From Sarcophilus harrisii (Eukaryota; Chordata; Mammalia; Dasyuromorphia; Dasyuridae): DNA of 64,000 bases. A model generated the notes under the pieces. It did not search any database. It saw only the letters and a list, made by a program, of their open reading frames with translations, and was not told where the DNA came from. Below are positions 54,362 through 64,000 of the stretch, one piece after another. Position numbers and translations under genes: made by a program. Numbering within the stretch: the stretch's first letter is position 1; every line of letters begins with the position of its first letter. The stretch lies in contig NC_045430.1 of assembly GCF_902635505.1 (NCBI RefSeq), positions 25,457,064-25,521,063 of the forward strand, read 5' to 3'.

Positions 54362-56389
54362 ATGAGTTAGAACATTTTTTTCATAGGGCTATAATTCACT
54401 TTGTTTAGATTATTTGAAAACTTCATATCTTTTCATCATTTATCATTTAGGGAATGATTCATTTTTTTAAAAAAAATAAATTTGACTCAGTTCTCTATAT
54501 ATTTGAGAAATGAGACCTTTGTCAGAGAAACTTTCTTCAATTTTTTTCATAATTACTAATGCTAATTCTATTTTCCCCCATCATATTTCCCCACATTTAT
54601 TCTCTTCTGACTCTCCTTTTATCCTGTCTCTCCTTAAGTGTTTTGCTTCTGATTACCCCCTCCTCATCTGTCCTCCCTTTTATCACTCCCCCTTCTGTTG
54701 TCCCTTTCCAACCTATTTTCCTATAGAGTAAGATAGAGTTCTGTACTCAATTGAATATGTATATTATTCTCTCTTTGAACCAGTTGTGATGAGAGTGAGG
54801 TTCACTCAATCCTCTTGACCTCCCCTTTCTTCTCCTCCACTGTAAAAACATTTTCTTGTCTCTTTTATGTAAGATAATTTATCCTATCTTTCCTTCCCTT
54901 TCTTTTTTTCCCCAATAAATTTTTTTAATTTAATTCTTTTAGATAACCACTTCATATTGTGTCCTCTGTGTGTGCGTATATATAGACACATATATTTCTT
55001 TTAACTGCCCTATTAATAATAATATTCTTATAAGTTACAAGTATCAACTTGCTATATAGGAATGTAAATCATTTAACCTTATTAACATTTATGATATCCC
55101 CTTTCGGTTTACCTTTTTATGTTTCTCTTGAGTCTTGTATCTTAAATGCAAACTTTCTATTCAGCTCTGGTCTTTTCATCTGGAATGCTTGAAAGTGTTC
55201 TATTTCATTGAATATTTACTCCCCCACTGAAAGATTGTACTTAGTTTTGATGGGTAGGTGATTCTTGGTTGTAAGCCTAACTCCTTTATCCTCTGGAATA
55301 ACATTCCTGATTGTGGCTTCATGATAGTTGAATTGTTTATTTCTGGATGCTTGCAATATTCTTGACTTGGGAGATCTGGAATTTGACTATAGCATTCCTT
55401 TTCATTTTGTGATCTCTTTCAGGTGGTAATCAGTGCATTCTTTCAATATCTGTTTTTTGGTTCTAGAATATCAGGGTGTTTTTCCTTGATAATTTCTTGA
55501 AAGATGATGTTTAGTCTCACTTTTTTTGATCATGGCTTTCAGGTAGTCCAATAATATTAAAATTATTTTTAATTTTAATTTTAATATTATCTCTCATAGA
55601 TCTGTTTACCAGGTCAGTTGTTTTTCTAATGAGATATTTCACAATATCTTCTATTTTTCATTCTTTTGGCTTTGTTTAATTGTTTTATTTTCTCATTAAA
55701 TCATTAGCTTCCATTTGGTTAATTGTAATTTTTAAGGAAGTATTTTCTTCACTGATTTTTGGACCTCCTTTTCTATTTGACCAATTCTACTTTTTAAGGA
55801 ATTTTTTTAGTGAACTTTTGTTACTCTCTGTCCATTTGGTCAGTTATGCTTTTTGAGGCATTATTGTTCTCATTGACTTTTGTATTTCCTTTAAGATTTG
55901 GCCTAGTCTGTTTATTAAGGTGTTATTTTCTTCAGTATTTTTTGTTTCTCCTTTCTCAAGCTATTGACTTGTTTTTTATGATTTTTTTGCATCACTCTCA
56001 TTTTACCTCATATTTTTTCTCTACCTCTCTTACTTGATTTTCAAAATACTTTTTGAGCTCTTACATGACCTGAGACCAACTTAAATTTTTCCGGGAGGCT
56101 TTGGATATGAGCTTTTACTTTGTTTTCTTCTGAGTGTGTTTTGATGTTCCTTGTCACCATAGTAATTTTCCATGATTAGAATTTCTTTCTGTTGTTTGCC
56201 CATTTCCACAGTCTATTTGTTGACTTTTAAAACTCTTTGATAAAGTAGGGTTCTGCTTTCAGAATGGAGGGTGCACCATTCCAAGCTTCAGAGGTTTTGT
56301 ATAGATGTTTTCAGGTACTTCTAGGTACCTGAAAGTAAGTTTTCCATTCTTCCAAAGTGGTATCTGAGGAGAGGTATATTGAGGAGATA

Positions 56390-56705
56390 AAATTCTCAGA
56401 AATTATCCACTTAGTGAATACAAGGTTGCGAGAAGAGTGAAGAATCTAGAGCAACTCTGAGGTTGTAGACCTGAACGACTGCAAAAATTGTGATACTCTT
56501 AACAGAAAGAGGAGTTCCATTTTCATCATGTTGGGTTTTTGAAAGCCAATGGAAAATGCAGGAGAAGACATTCAGTAAAATATGGATTTGATTCTAGATT
56601 TCAGAGCTAGTAATATGGTTTTAGGATTCAGGTGCCTAGCCTAGCACCTGCCAAATATAAGTCACTTAATAAATACTTGATAATTAATTGACTAGAGAAG
56701 ATTAG
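56390..56705 (+). repeat. Repeat family X downstream module and an L2/MIR-like tail
   Basis: 56390-56575: GAGTGAAGAATCTAGAGCAA, GAGGTTGTAGACCTGAACGA. 56620-56705: CTAGCCTAGCACCTGCCAAA, TCACTTAATAAATACTTGAT. Confidence 0.5.
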
Positions 56706-57009
56706 TGACTCTGAGAGAGAGCATTATGAATAATAATAGAGAAACTGTACTCCTTTGGACTCAGGAGGTCTAGATTAGAAAAATTAATAGGACAAATTTT
56801 CATTGACCACACCCACAGACCACTGACATGAATCGTTTTCCATGACAGCATTGGAACTAGGGATTAGAGATAGCCATAGAAAGCTTAGTATTTTCCTAAA
56901 GAACTCTCTAATATAGATCATATGACTGATCCTTATTTACTGAATCAGATCAGATAAATGAGCATTAACCTGACACCGGTCTGTAGAAAGACACTAGAAA
57001 ATATTGAAA

Positions 57010-57190
57010 AAATGGCATCTCTGTACTTGAAGTCTAGAAGACCTGGATTAAAATGCCATCTCAGACATTTACTCGCTCGGTGACCCATAGGAGTTATTCA
57101 GCCTCATTGGACTTCAGGTTCTCATCTATAAAATTATAAGACTGGACTCTTCTCAGGTTTCTTTCAGCTCTAAAAATTTATGATTCTGGA
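57010..57190 (+). mobile_element. SINE
   Basis: TCTAGAAGACCTGGATTAAA, GCTCGGTGACCCATAGGAGT, CTCATCTATAAAATTATAAG, TTCAGCTCTAAAAATTTATG. 56706-57009 shows nothing clear. Confidence 0.7.
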
Positions 57191-57359
57191 AATCAGTGAT
57201 CATTAGATGATTTCATTTAGAACAAATTATGAAGATATGAGATTGCACCTCCCTTCCTCTTTTTACAGATTTGAGGTGCTTTCAATGACTAATGTGTTTT
57301 TCCCTCTTTTTATTCTTTGTTTTAGGGGCTGCTTTCTGGATGGGGGAAGGACAAAGAAA

Positions 57360-57660
57360 TGTTGAGAAATGAAGATAATGTCAAAACAAAATATGTTTAC
57401 TTCCCACCTTCCCAGAAAGCCAAAAAAAACCAAAAAGAGAAATAAAAAATGTTCAGTAAAATTACTAAGCATATTGCTGAGTTGTACAGTCATAGTTCCC
57501 CCTCTTTGCAAAAAACTGAAGGCTGGGATGGGGGTGTGCCTTCTTATAACTCTTTTTTCTCAAAGCCAAGCTTGGTCCTTAACATATCCCAGAATTCACT
57601 TTCAAATTTCTTCTTGTCTCTCTGATTTCTTAAAGATGATTCAATAGTTATGTCATCATA
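57360..57660 (-). mobile_element. LINE-1 3' end (second type), decayed
   Basis: AAATGTTCAGTAAAATTACT, CAGTCATAGTTCCCCCTCTT, TTATAACTCTTTTTTCTCAA and GCCAAGCTTGGTCCTTAACA. 57661-58070 has no assignable feature. Confidence 0.6.
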
Positions 57661-58074
57661 TTTATAAATTTGTTATAAACTTTCAGTAAGTCCAGATTAC
57701 GTTCTTCTGAATCTAGCCACTTGAACTCATTTAAACAAGCTAAGCGTTCTCATCCTTACTCCCTTTATTTTGGGTTCCAATTGTCTTTGAACCATGCTCA
57801 TACTTCTCTTTCTGCTTTGAAGATTATTCTTCTTGGTAGAGGAAATAAAAGAATCTATCTACTAGGGATTAAATTGTTCTGCTTGGTTTTTGTTATCTGC
57901 CGACGTTCTGCCACCTGCCCCTAAGAATGGGTCTATAAGTTCTTTATTCCCTTTGGTCCAGACATGTCTTTGAGCCTGTTTTTATTGTTTTTAACTTTTT
58001 CTTCACAGCTTAATTTTGGACCTTTGACTTCCTGGAATCATCTTAACAGAATCAGACCAGTCTTTAATCTGTCT

Positions 58075-58195
58075 ATTTCCATCCATTTATCCATCCATCC
58101 ATCCATCCATCTATCCATCCATCTCCCCATCCATTCACATAATTCATTTATCTATTTTTCTCTCTATCTTCTATCATCTACTCTCTCTCTCGTAG
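58075..58195 (+). repeat. (ATCC)n / CTAT-rich simple repeat
   Basis: ATCCATCCATCCATCCATC units followed by interrupted CTAT/CTCT sequence. Confidence 0.93.
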
Positions 58196-58319
58196 CCTCA
58201 TTTCATCTTTTGTACATTTTTTAATGCAGATAGCTCTGATTTTCTCATTATGGATATCTCCTTCACTGATGTCTAAAAGGTCTTTTATACATACATGAAG
58301 ATGGTTTTTGAGAGTTGCT

Positions 58320-58530
58320 GTATCTGTTTGTTTCACAACATAACTAATATGGAAATATTTTAATATGATTTCATATTATAACCTATATCAAAGTGCTTAT
58401 CTTAGGGAAGGGGAAAGGGAAAGAGAAAAGGAGAGAATTTGGAATGCAGCACTTAAAAATGAATATTAAAATTGTTTTTACATGTAATTGGGAAGAATAA
58501 AATATTATTCATAGAAAAAAATAAAGTTGC
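58320..58530 (+). mobile_element. LINE-1 3' end, sense to ANKS1B
   Basis: TTTGTTTCACAACATAACTA, GGAAGGGGAAAGGGAAAGAG (the L1 polypurine tract), TTTACATGTAATTGGGAAGA and AATAAAATATTATTC with an A-rich end. This is the clearest sense-oriented L1 3' end in the window. Confidence 0.88.
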
Positions 58531-58644
58531 CATAGCTGAAAAATTAATCAACTTGGGATTAACTTGGTCATGAGTCCTCTTGTCCCATCCCAGCCTTACT
58601 CCCAATATCTTTCATTTCTTTAAATGGATTTTCTATATTATGTA

Positions 58645-59040
58645 TAAAGCAAAGAGGAAGTGAGATGGTTCTGTGGATAGAATGCTGGACTCAACGATAG
58701 GAACACCTGGATTCAAATCCTGTCTCAGATACTTCCTAGCTGTGTAACCATAAGCAAAATCACTCAGCTGCTCTCAGCTTCAGGTTTTTCATCTATCAAA
58801 TGATGACCAAAAAATATAGCATCTCTTTCATGGGGCTGTTGTGAAGATTAAACTATAAAATATATATCAAGTGTTTAGCAAACCTTAAAGCACTTCATAA
58901 GAGCTATTATCATTATTATTCCCCTTCGTTTTCTTATCATTATTAAAAAAAATCAATTGAATTTTCTCATTAGAAACTGAAGGGTAAGTGACTTGCCCAG
59001 GGTCATACAGATAGTAAGTGTCTGAGACCATGTATGTAGA
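58645..59040. repeat. tRNA-SINE (+) and SINE fragment (-)
   Basis: 58645-58925 (+): GAAGTGAGATGGTTCTGTGG, GGATTCAAATCCTGTCTCAG, GCTGTGTAACCATAAGCAAA, GGGGCTGTTGTGAAGATTAA and an ATT tail. 58960-59040 (-): GGTAAGTGACTTGCCCAGGG, TAGTAAGTGTCTGAGACC. Confidence 0.82.
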
Positions 59041-59089
59041 AGGCAGATGATGGTGTTTCTTCCTTAGGGTCTTGCCCACTGATAAAATC

Positions 59090-59690
59090 ACATTAGTTGC
59101 TGATGTTGAATGCCAACAACTTCGATGGTGAACACTTTGTATTCTAGGTCTTCAAGACTTGTGATTGTACCATTGGCAGATGCAGTTGTCAGCATAAATC
59201 TTGACAAGTGGTGACTCTCCTGGCTGGTCCAAAAGCAGAACTGGGGTTCTGGGGTGGGGACTGTTGCTATTCTCAGAATTTGGGGGACTTAGCTGCCCAA
59301 CAGCGGCAGTTGGAATTGGCGGTTGATAAGCAAGATAAGCTTCTTAGCTTAGGTCCTGGGATGGAAGCCGAATTGTTGATCTAGGAGAAGGGGCTCGGGG
59401 TATTGTTGTTCCATGGTGCTAGGATGCAGGATCCTGGGGCTGCCTCCATTCCCTTCTAAGAGGAGGACGTGGTGATTTCTGACCTGCTTGGAACAATCCA
59501 TCTCCTTTCCCTTCCTTGGTGTGCCAGCCGCAGGTAGACTGGTTCGCCTGCTCATGAGGATAAATTGCATTTCTATTGACAGAATTTTGTTTTTGAGAGC
59601 CTCCCATCTGTCTTAAGGTATCTTTCTCTTTACCATCTCTAGCCACAAAGTCCAGAACTATATTTCTCTGAACTTTTTGTTCTTATTAAA
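59090..59690 (-). pseudogene. Coding-like broken stretch, origin unknown
   Basis: The minus strand has overlapping open frames with protein-like composition (for example VARDGKEKDTLRQMGGSQKQ), less AT-rich than its surroundings. It is broken into several frames. I cannot name the parent: a processed pseudogene or an old retroelement fragment are both possible. No poly(A) tail or flanking duplication was found. Confidence 0.3.
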
Positions 59691-59937
59691 ATATCTATTA
59701 AAGGTTTCCTTTAGTCCATTAGACTGTAATATTAAACAGTCTTTGCAGGTGATAAAGAGACTTTTTTATTATTTTTGGAGTGGAATTTACATAGCACTCC
59801 CAAGAAGGCAGAGCTGGTCAGAGGAGATGCTCCATGAATATTTGTTGAATTGTCTTGAAAACAATAGCAAATTGTCTGTTCTTCGAGGTTCCCCTCCCCT
59901 ATGAGATATGATAATGACATTTTGGATGTCTGTCTTG

Positions 59938-60415
59938 CTGGGTAGCTGTGATGCAGTGGACAGAGCAGTGGGTCTTTGGGGAATATATAAATTTCAGTCT
60001 TGCCTCAGTCACTTACTAATTGTTTGAGCTTGGGTAATTCATGGGATCATAGAATGAATCATGGAAATCACCAGCTGCCACTCCCTCTTCCAGCAGTTAA
60101 AGAACTTTAGGAATAGAGAAGTTGAATGATCTCCTATTTATATCTTGTTTGTAGAGCAGTTGAATGGCACAATGACACACAGCCAGTGAAGTGTCTGAAG
60201 TGGGATTTGAATGCATATCTTCTGTCCTACAAAGCCGGCACTTTGTCTGCTACCACCTGACCTTTGAGTCACTTAACCTATTTTTCAGCCTTAGTTTCCC
60301 CATTTGTAAAATACAGATAATTGTAGTACCAGGTTGTTGCGAGGCTCAAATAAGATGATGTGTAAAGTGCTTGGCAAATCTTAACAGGATCTATAAATAT
60401 TAGCTATTAATTAAT
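59938..60415 (+). mobile_element. tRNA-SINE with a reversed SINE inside
   Basis: Outer copy: GGGTAGCTGTGATGCAGTGG, TTGCCTCAGTCACTTACTAA at 59938-60040, resuming with GAGTCACTTAACCTATTTTT, CCCATTTGTAAAATACAGAT and TTGCGAGGCTCAAATAAGAT at 60268-60415. Inner copy (-): ATGACACACAGCCAGTGAAG, GGGATTTGAATGCATATCTT. Confidence 0.72.
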
Positions 60416-60589
60416 TCACAGGAGCAATCTGGAGAGGGAAGCCTATTGCATAGTCACATTGATGAGGGTTTGGGTGGGTTAAGGAAAAGCATAGCAGTTC
60501 TGGTACGAGTTTCCTCTGTTTTCTGGGATGGATTTCGGTGAAAGGAGAGAGCCAGCTTTAGAAAAGTCTAAAGATTTTAAACAATTACT

Positions 60590-60810
60590 ATTTTTAGATT
60601 TCATATCACTTCATTTCCCAATATATCTTCCCTACCTCATGGCCAGAAAATCATCCTTTATAAAAGAGAATGAAAAAGAGAGAGAAAAAGGGAACAGTTT
60701 AGCAAAACTAAACAATTTTTCAATTAAATCTGCTGGGTTGTATGATGTTCTGCATCCATAATTCCCTACTTCCAGGGAGAAGGAAGGGAAAGGCTTTGGA
60801 AAGGCTTTCT
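60590..60810 (-). mobile_element. LINE-1 3' end, decayed
   Basis: CATTTCCCAATATATCTTCC, TCATCCTTTATAAAAGAGAA, AGTTTAGCAAAACTAAACAA and GTTCTGCATCCATAATTCCC match the second-type L1 3' UTR in antisense. Confidence 0.65.
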
Positions 60811-60869
60811 CTTAGCTCTTGTTCAGAAAGCCCCTGCGTTTTCATAGGCATCTAAGCAATCCTGATTCA

Positions 60870-61000
60870 TTATTTCATAGTTCTGGAGCTGCAGAGATCA
60901 ATGGTAGTGATCTAGTCTTAAGGCCAGGTTCTAAGAGACAGAGATGGGGCAAGAATCCAGGTTTCTAAACCCCCTGCTCTTTTTTCCATTGAGCCCCACT
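60870..61000 (-). repeat. MIR-like SINE fragment
   Basis: GAGACAGAGATGGGGCAAGA, ATCCAGGTTTCTAAACCCCC. 61001-61600 contains no feature I can assign. Confidence 0.45.
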
Positions 61001-61605
61001 GATTCCTTGGGACTTGGGCCCTCACTTCCAAGGAAACTCCGCCTTGGTTAAAAGTGATAAATCACAAAGAGAGCAGTAGCACTGCCTGGAAGCTTTATCT
61101 TGATAAAAATAGGCCAGCTCCAAATGGGTTCCCTATTTTAGAATCTCACGATGTTTGGTGATTGCACCATTCTATGCTAGGAGCTGCCAGGGCTTGAGTG
61201 AATGATGCCAGCTGGGTTGGGAAGAGGAGAATGGCTGCTTTGGTATGTTCCATCTCCTCCTCCCAGCTTCCAGGCTTTCTAGACCTCCCATAAGGTACCG
61301 GTAGGTTGGATGGAAGTGGGGGGCCACTGGCTCTTTTCCCAGCTCACCTGGGCTGATGAAAGATAAGTCTGGTCATGGACCCCTTGCCTTGACAAAAGAT
61401 CCCTGGCCCATTTTCCATTTCACTGACCAAGCTAACAGTGGATACAATTCCTCGGCTCCTGCTTATTCTGATCACCTCTGTTCTCCTATTATGGAGCCAG
61501 TGGCCTGGGACTATAATTCCAGGTTCCCTTCAAAGCACAGACTGCCCTCTTTCAGATCTTCCAGACATTAGCTCTTTTTCCTTGAAATTGCTTTGCATTA
61601 CAAAT

Positions 61606-61828
61606 TATTATTATTTTGTTGTTGTTGTCCAGTCACGTCTGATTGGGGATTTCTTGGCAAAGATACTGGAAGGGTTTACCATTTCCTTCTCTAGTTCATT
61701 TTACAGATAAGGAAACTGAGGCAAACGGGGTTAAGTGACTTGTTCAGGGTCATTAGAGATGATTTGAACTTTCTGACTCCTGATTTCTAGCCCGGTGCTC
61801 TATCTACTGAGCCACCTAATTGCTTCTG
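61606..61828 (-). mobile_element. Marsupial tRNA-SINE, full length
   Basis: TTTTGTTGTTGTTGTCCAGT (tail), TACCATTTCCTTCTCTAGTT, GGGGTTAAGTGACTTGTTCA, GGTGCTCTATCTACTGAGCC and CACCTAATTGCTTCTG. Confidence 0.92.
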
Positions 61829-61938
61829 ACACATCTTGCCTGATAATAATATCTGTTGATTGAGAAAATAAAGCTGCTATGAGTATGTTTCTAAATGAAT
61901 TTGTGTTGTATTAATGATAATAGTATTTAGATGTATTT

Positions 61939-61962
61939 GAAAAATATATATATATATATATG
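61939..61962 (+). repeat. (TA)n microsatellite
   Basis: A short pure ATATAT run. Confidence 0.9.
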
Positions 61963-62159
61963 CGAGATATGTTTTCAAGATGAAGGAAGCACAGTATGTT
62001 TGCTTATTTACTAGACTGAGTCATTGTTGCACTGTGCTGGAGATAAAGAAAAGGTGACAATGCTTGATGTACATATGGATTCAAAGACCTCTTGTAACAA
62101 TTATTTACATATAATTCTCTCTCCCACAGGGACCAAGGTCCATAGGTTAGGAACTACTG

Positions 62160-62310
62160 CCCTAAGCACTGGTCTTGGAGTCAGAAAGACTTAATGAAAT
62201 GTCAAATGCAACCTCAGACACTTACTAGCTGTTCTGTTGCCTCAGTTTTACTATAAAATGAGGAAGTTAGATTTTATGGATTGTAAGATTGCTTCCAGCT
62301 CTAAATCTCT
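62160..62310 (+). mobile_element. SINE
   Basis: CTAAGCACTGGTCTTGGAGT, CAACCTCAGACACTTACTAG, GATTGCTTCCAGCTCTAAAT. Just before it, GTCCATAGGTTAGGAACTAC at 62140 looks like a hAT terminus whose partner I could not find. Confidence 0.7.
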
Positions 62311-62325
62311 TTTTCTGTTTTATTT

Positions 62326-62327
<2 letters not shown>

Positions 62328-62361
<34 letters not shown>
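62328..62361 (+). repeat. (CA)n microsatellite
   Basis: About 16 CA units without interruption. Confidence 0.96.
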
Positions 62362-62362
<1 letters not shown>

Positions 62363-62534
62363 TGCACATGCGCTCTCAAAAAGCAGGAAGCCTATGGGAC
62401 CCTCTAAGTGCCCAATTTGATTTGATTTAATTGGAATCAACATCAGGTCCCAGCCAAGCTCCTACTTTCTATGGAACTCTGGCCTCTTTTCTTTATTGAT
62501 TATCTCCAATTTATTCTTTTTTAATTTTGTTTGT

Positions 62535-63230
62535 GGGGCAGCTGAGTGGCGCAGTGTTAGAGCTTGGGGCCTGGAATCATGAAGAATCATATTCCTAACT
62601 TGGTTTTTTTTAAATACACATTGCTTTATGAATCATGTTGGGAGAGAAAAATAAAGCAAAAGGGAAAAACCATGGGAGTGATTTAAAAAAACCCAATAAC
62701 ATCTCCATAGTTCTTTTTCTGGATGCAGATGGTATTTTCTGTTGAAAATCTACTGGGATTGCCTTGGATCACTGAACTGCTAAGAACCAATTCTTTCATA
62801 GTTGATCATTGCACATTCTTGCTGTTATTGTGTACAATGTATTCCCAGGTTCTGCTTGTTTTGCTCAGCATTAATTTGTGTAAATCTTTACAAGTCTTTC
62901 TAAAATCAGGTTGCTCGTGTTTTTTTAGAGAGCAATAATATTCCATGGTCTTCATAAACCACACCTTGTTCAGCCATTCCCCAAGTGATGGGCATCTACT
63001 TGTTTTCCAATTCTTTGCTCATTTTCTTAACTTCAAATCCAGCCTCAGACACTTACCAGCTGTGTGATCCTATGTAAGTCACTTAACCCTGTTTATCTCA
63101 ATTTTCTTATTTGTAAAATGAGTTAGAGAAGGAAATGGCAAACTGTACCAGTATCTTTGCCAAGAAAACCACAAATAGGGTCACAAAGAGCTGGGCACGA
63201 CTGAAAATGACAGAACAAATGTCTTGTCTG
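62535..63230 (+). mobile_element. Marsupial tRNA-SINE split by LINE-1
   Basis: Head at 62535-62601 (GTGGGGCAGCTGAGTGGCGC, GCTTGGGGCCTGGAATCATG). The rest is at 63034-63230 (CAAATCCAGCCTCAGACACT, GCTGTGTGATCCTATGTAAG, GGAAATGGCAAACTGTACCA, GGGTCACAAAGAGCTGGGCA). The halves join without a gap in the SINE order. Confidence 0.92.
62602..63023 (-). mobile_element. 5'-truncated LINE-1 nested in the SINE
   Basis: GCTTTATGAATCATGTTGGG, ATAGTTCTTTTTCTGGATGC, TCATAGTTGATCATTGCACA, CAATAATATTCCATGG and TTCAGCCATTCCCCAAGTGA. Flanks TTCCTAACTT (62592-62601) and TTCTTAACTT (63024-63033) are a 10-bp duplication with one difference. Confidence 0.9.
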
Positions 63231-63239
63231 TATATAGCT

Positions 63240-63395
63240 TTCACATATTTTCTCTCATATTAAACTATGATCTCCTTGAGGACAGAAATTGTCTTTTTTT
63301 GCTTTTCTTTTTCACTTCTTTTTATTTCTACTACTTAATGCAGCACTTAGCACATAACAGGCACTTAATAAATATTTATTGATTTGTCTTGAATT
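63240..63395 (+). mobile_element. L2/MIR-like 3' tail
   Basis: AACTATGATCTCCTTGAGGA, ATGCAGCACTTAGCACATAA and GGCACTTAATAAATATTTAT. Confidence 0.72.
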
Positions 63396-63404
63396 GATTT
63401 TTTT

Positions 63405-63730
63405 AAAAGTATGTATTATTCTTTGGTATTACCTATTTTGCTCTGCTTGCTTTTATTCCCTTTTTACCCTTCTTCTGCTCTTGTCTATGCATTTTCTCAG
63501 TGTTTCCTTGCCTCTTTTTTTTTCACCTCCTTTTTCCCCCTCCTCCTCATTACCTCCCTTCTCCTCCCCAAATCCTCCCCATACCCAGAGACTCTTCCTT
63601 ATAACAAACACATACAGTTGAGCAAAATGAATCCATATGTTTCCAGTTTGAAAATATGTCTCATTCTACATCTCCATCCATCACCCCTCTGCCAAGACAG
63701 AAGCATCAGATAATGGATTAATGCATGTCC
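63405..63730 (-). mobile_element. LINE-1 3' end (third type)
   Basis: TCCCCCTCCTCCTCATTACC, CTTATAACAAACACATACAG, TTGAGCAAAATGAATCCATA, TGTCTCATTCTACATCTCCA and CACCCCTCTGCCAAGACAGA. 63731-64000 may be its continuation but I cannot confirm it. Confidence 0.65.
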
Positions 63731-64000
63731 CCTGTTTACATCCCGAACAAGCTTTAACATGATTTTAAAGCTCATCTGCTCAGTTTCAATGACTTTATGT
63801 GTTAAAGAAGATGACATTGTCATTTCAGAAATGGCCAGGACTTTTCTAACAAGAGCCATTTCTGTACTAGATCTTGGAGAGATCCAATATCACCTTAGTG
63901 CCACAGTAGAAAGAATAGTCAGAGAAATTGGACCCGAATCTCAGTTTTGCTCCTTATTATCTGTGCACTTCTTTATTTCTATTTGGTTTTAGTTTTATCC

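Larger units (their letters stand above)
52683..56110 (-). mobile_element. LINE-1-derived composite (ORF1 joined to ORF2 end), with nested insertions
   Basis: Read on the minus strand, 56110 to about 55150 is a decayed LINE-1 ORF1: coiled-coil region, then the C-terminal domain that in mammalian L1 reads TYPAKLS-like. Then follow about 600 bases of purine-rich sequence (55150-54560), the ORF2 C-terminal region (54530-54370 and 53617-52930), and the 3' UTR ending near 52683. Most of ORF2 is absent, as in HAL1 (half-L1) elements. Host sequence resumes exactly across the insertion at 53626-54361. Many frame interruptions; no intact product. Confidence 0.75.
39314..64000 (+). other. ANKS1B: ANKS1B intron 1 (5' part)
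   Basis: Runs from the GTAAGG donor to the window end with no further exon recognised. The first kilobase (39.3-40.2 kb) is free of recognisable repeats and may contain promoter-proximal regulatory DNA; after that it is largely transposon-derived, as itemised below. Confidence 0.85.

Noticed and set aside
54510-54731. 73-codon + strand frame
   Set aside because: It is the antisense of LINE-1-derived sequence; the element reads on the minus strand.
58075-58195. Regular short repeats as a possible CRISPR array
   Set aside because: They are plain ATCC tandem units with no unique spacers, in a mammalian genome.

Overview
The window is low-GC mammalian DNA, almost certainly from a marsupial. Its short interspersed repeats are the tRNA-derived kind that fills marsupial genomes: a head like GGGCAGCTAGATGG, a middle like GTGTGACC..GGGCAAGTCACTTAA, and a CAACAACAAC tail. 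Its LINE-1 3' ends and open reading frames are of marsupial type. The sequence alone does not let me name the species.

Two protein genes are recognisable, both on the + strand. From 1 to about 10.0 kb lies the 3' end of UHRF1BP1L (BLTP3B/SHIP164, a bridge-like lipid-transfer protein). Its last four coding exons are at 1790-2046, 2463-2571, 8383-8534 and 8710-8838, with compatible phases and consensus splice sites, followed by a 3' UTR. About 29 kb further on, a CpG island (about 37.85-39.32 kb) holds the promoter and 5' UTR of ANKS1B. Its first coding exon (39180-39313) encodes the known N-terminus [20 protein letters not shown]. The rest of the window (39314-64000) is the start of ANKS1B intron 1. 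The order UHRF1BP1L then ANKS1B on one strand matches human chromosome 12.

The intergenic stretch (10.0-37.8 kb) and the intron hold no gene I can support. They are filled with dead transposons: LINE-1 of at least three 3'-end types, L2-like and L3/CR1-like LINE fragments, MIR-type and marsupial tRNA SINEs, hAT-type DNA transposons, simple repeats, and an unassigned long repeat family seen about eight times in one orientation. Several insertions can be dated relative to one another because target-site duplications are still readable: L1 in L1 (11.2 kb), SINE in L1 (12.3 and 53.4 kb), L1 in a hAT element (22.6 kb), hAT in L1 (25.1 kb), L1 in a SINE (62.6 kb), two retroposons side by side at one target (50.0-50.4 kb), and a free-standing LINE-1 5' end inside an inverted LINE-1 (53.6-54.4 kb).

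I saw no CRISPR array, rRNA, tRNA gene, operon, prophage or new enzymatic system. The strongest observations are the transposon stratigraphy, and the G-rich and triplet-repeat sequence in the ANKS1B promoter/5' UTR. Family names for repeats rest on memory of consensus sequences, and repeat edges are approximate unless target-site duplications are given.
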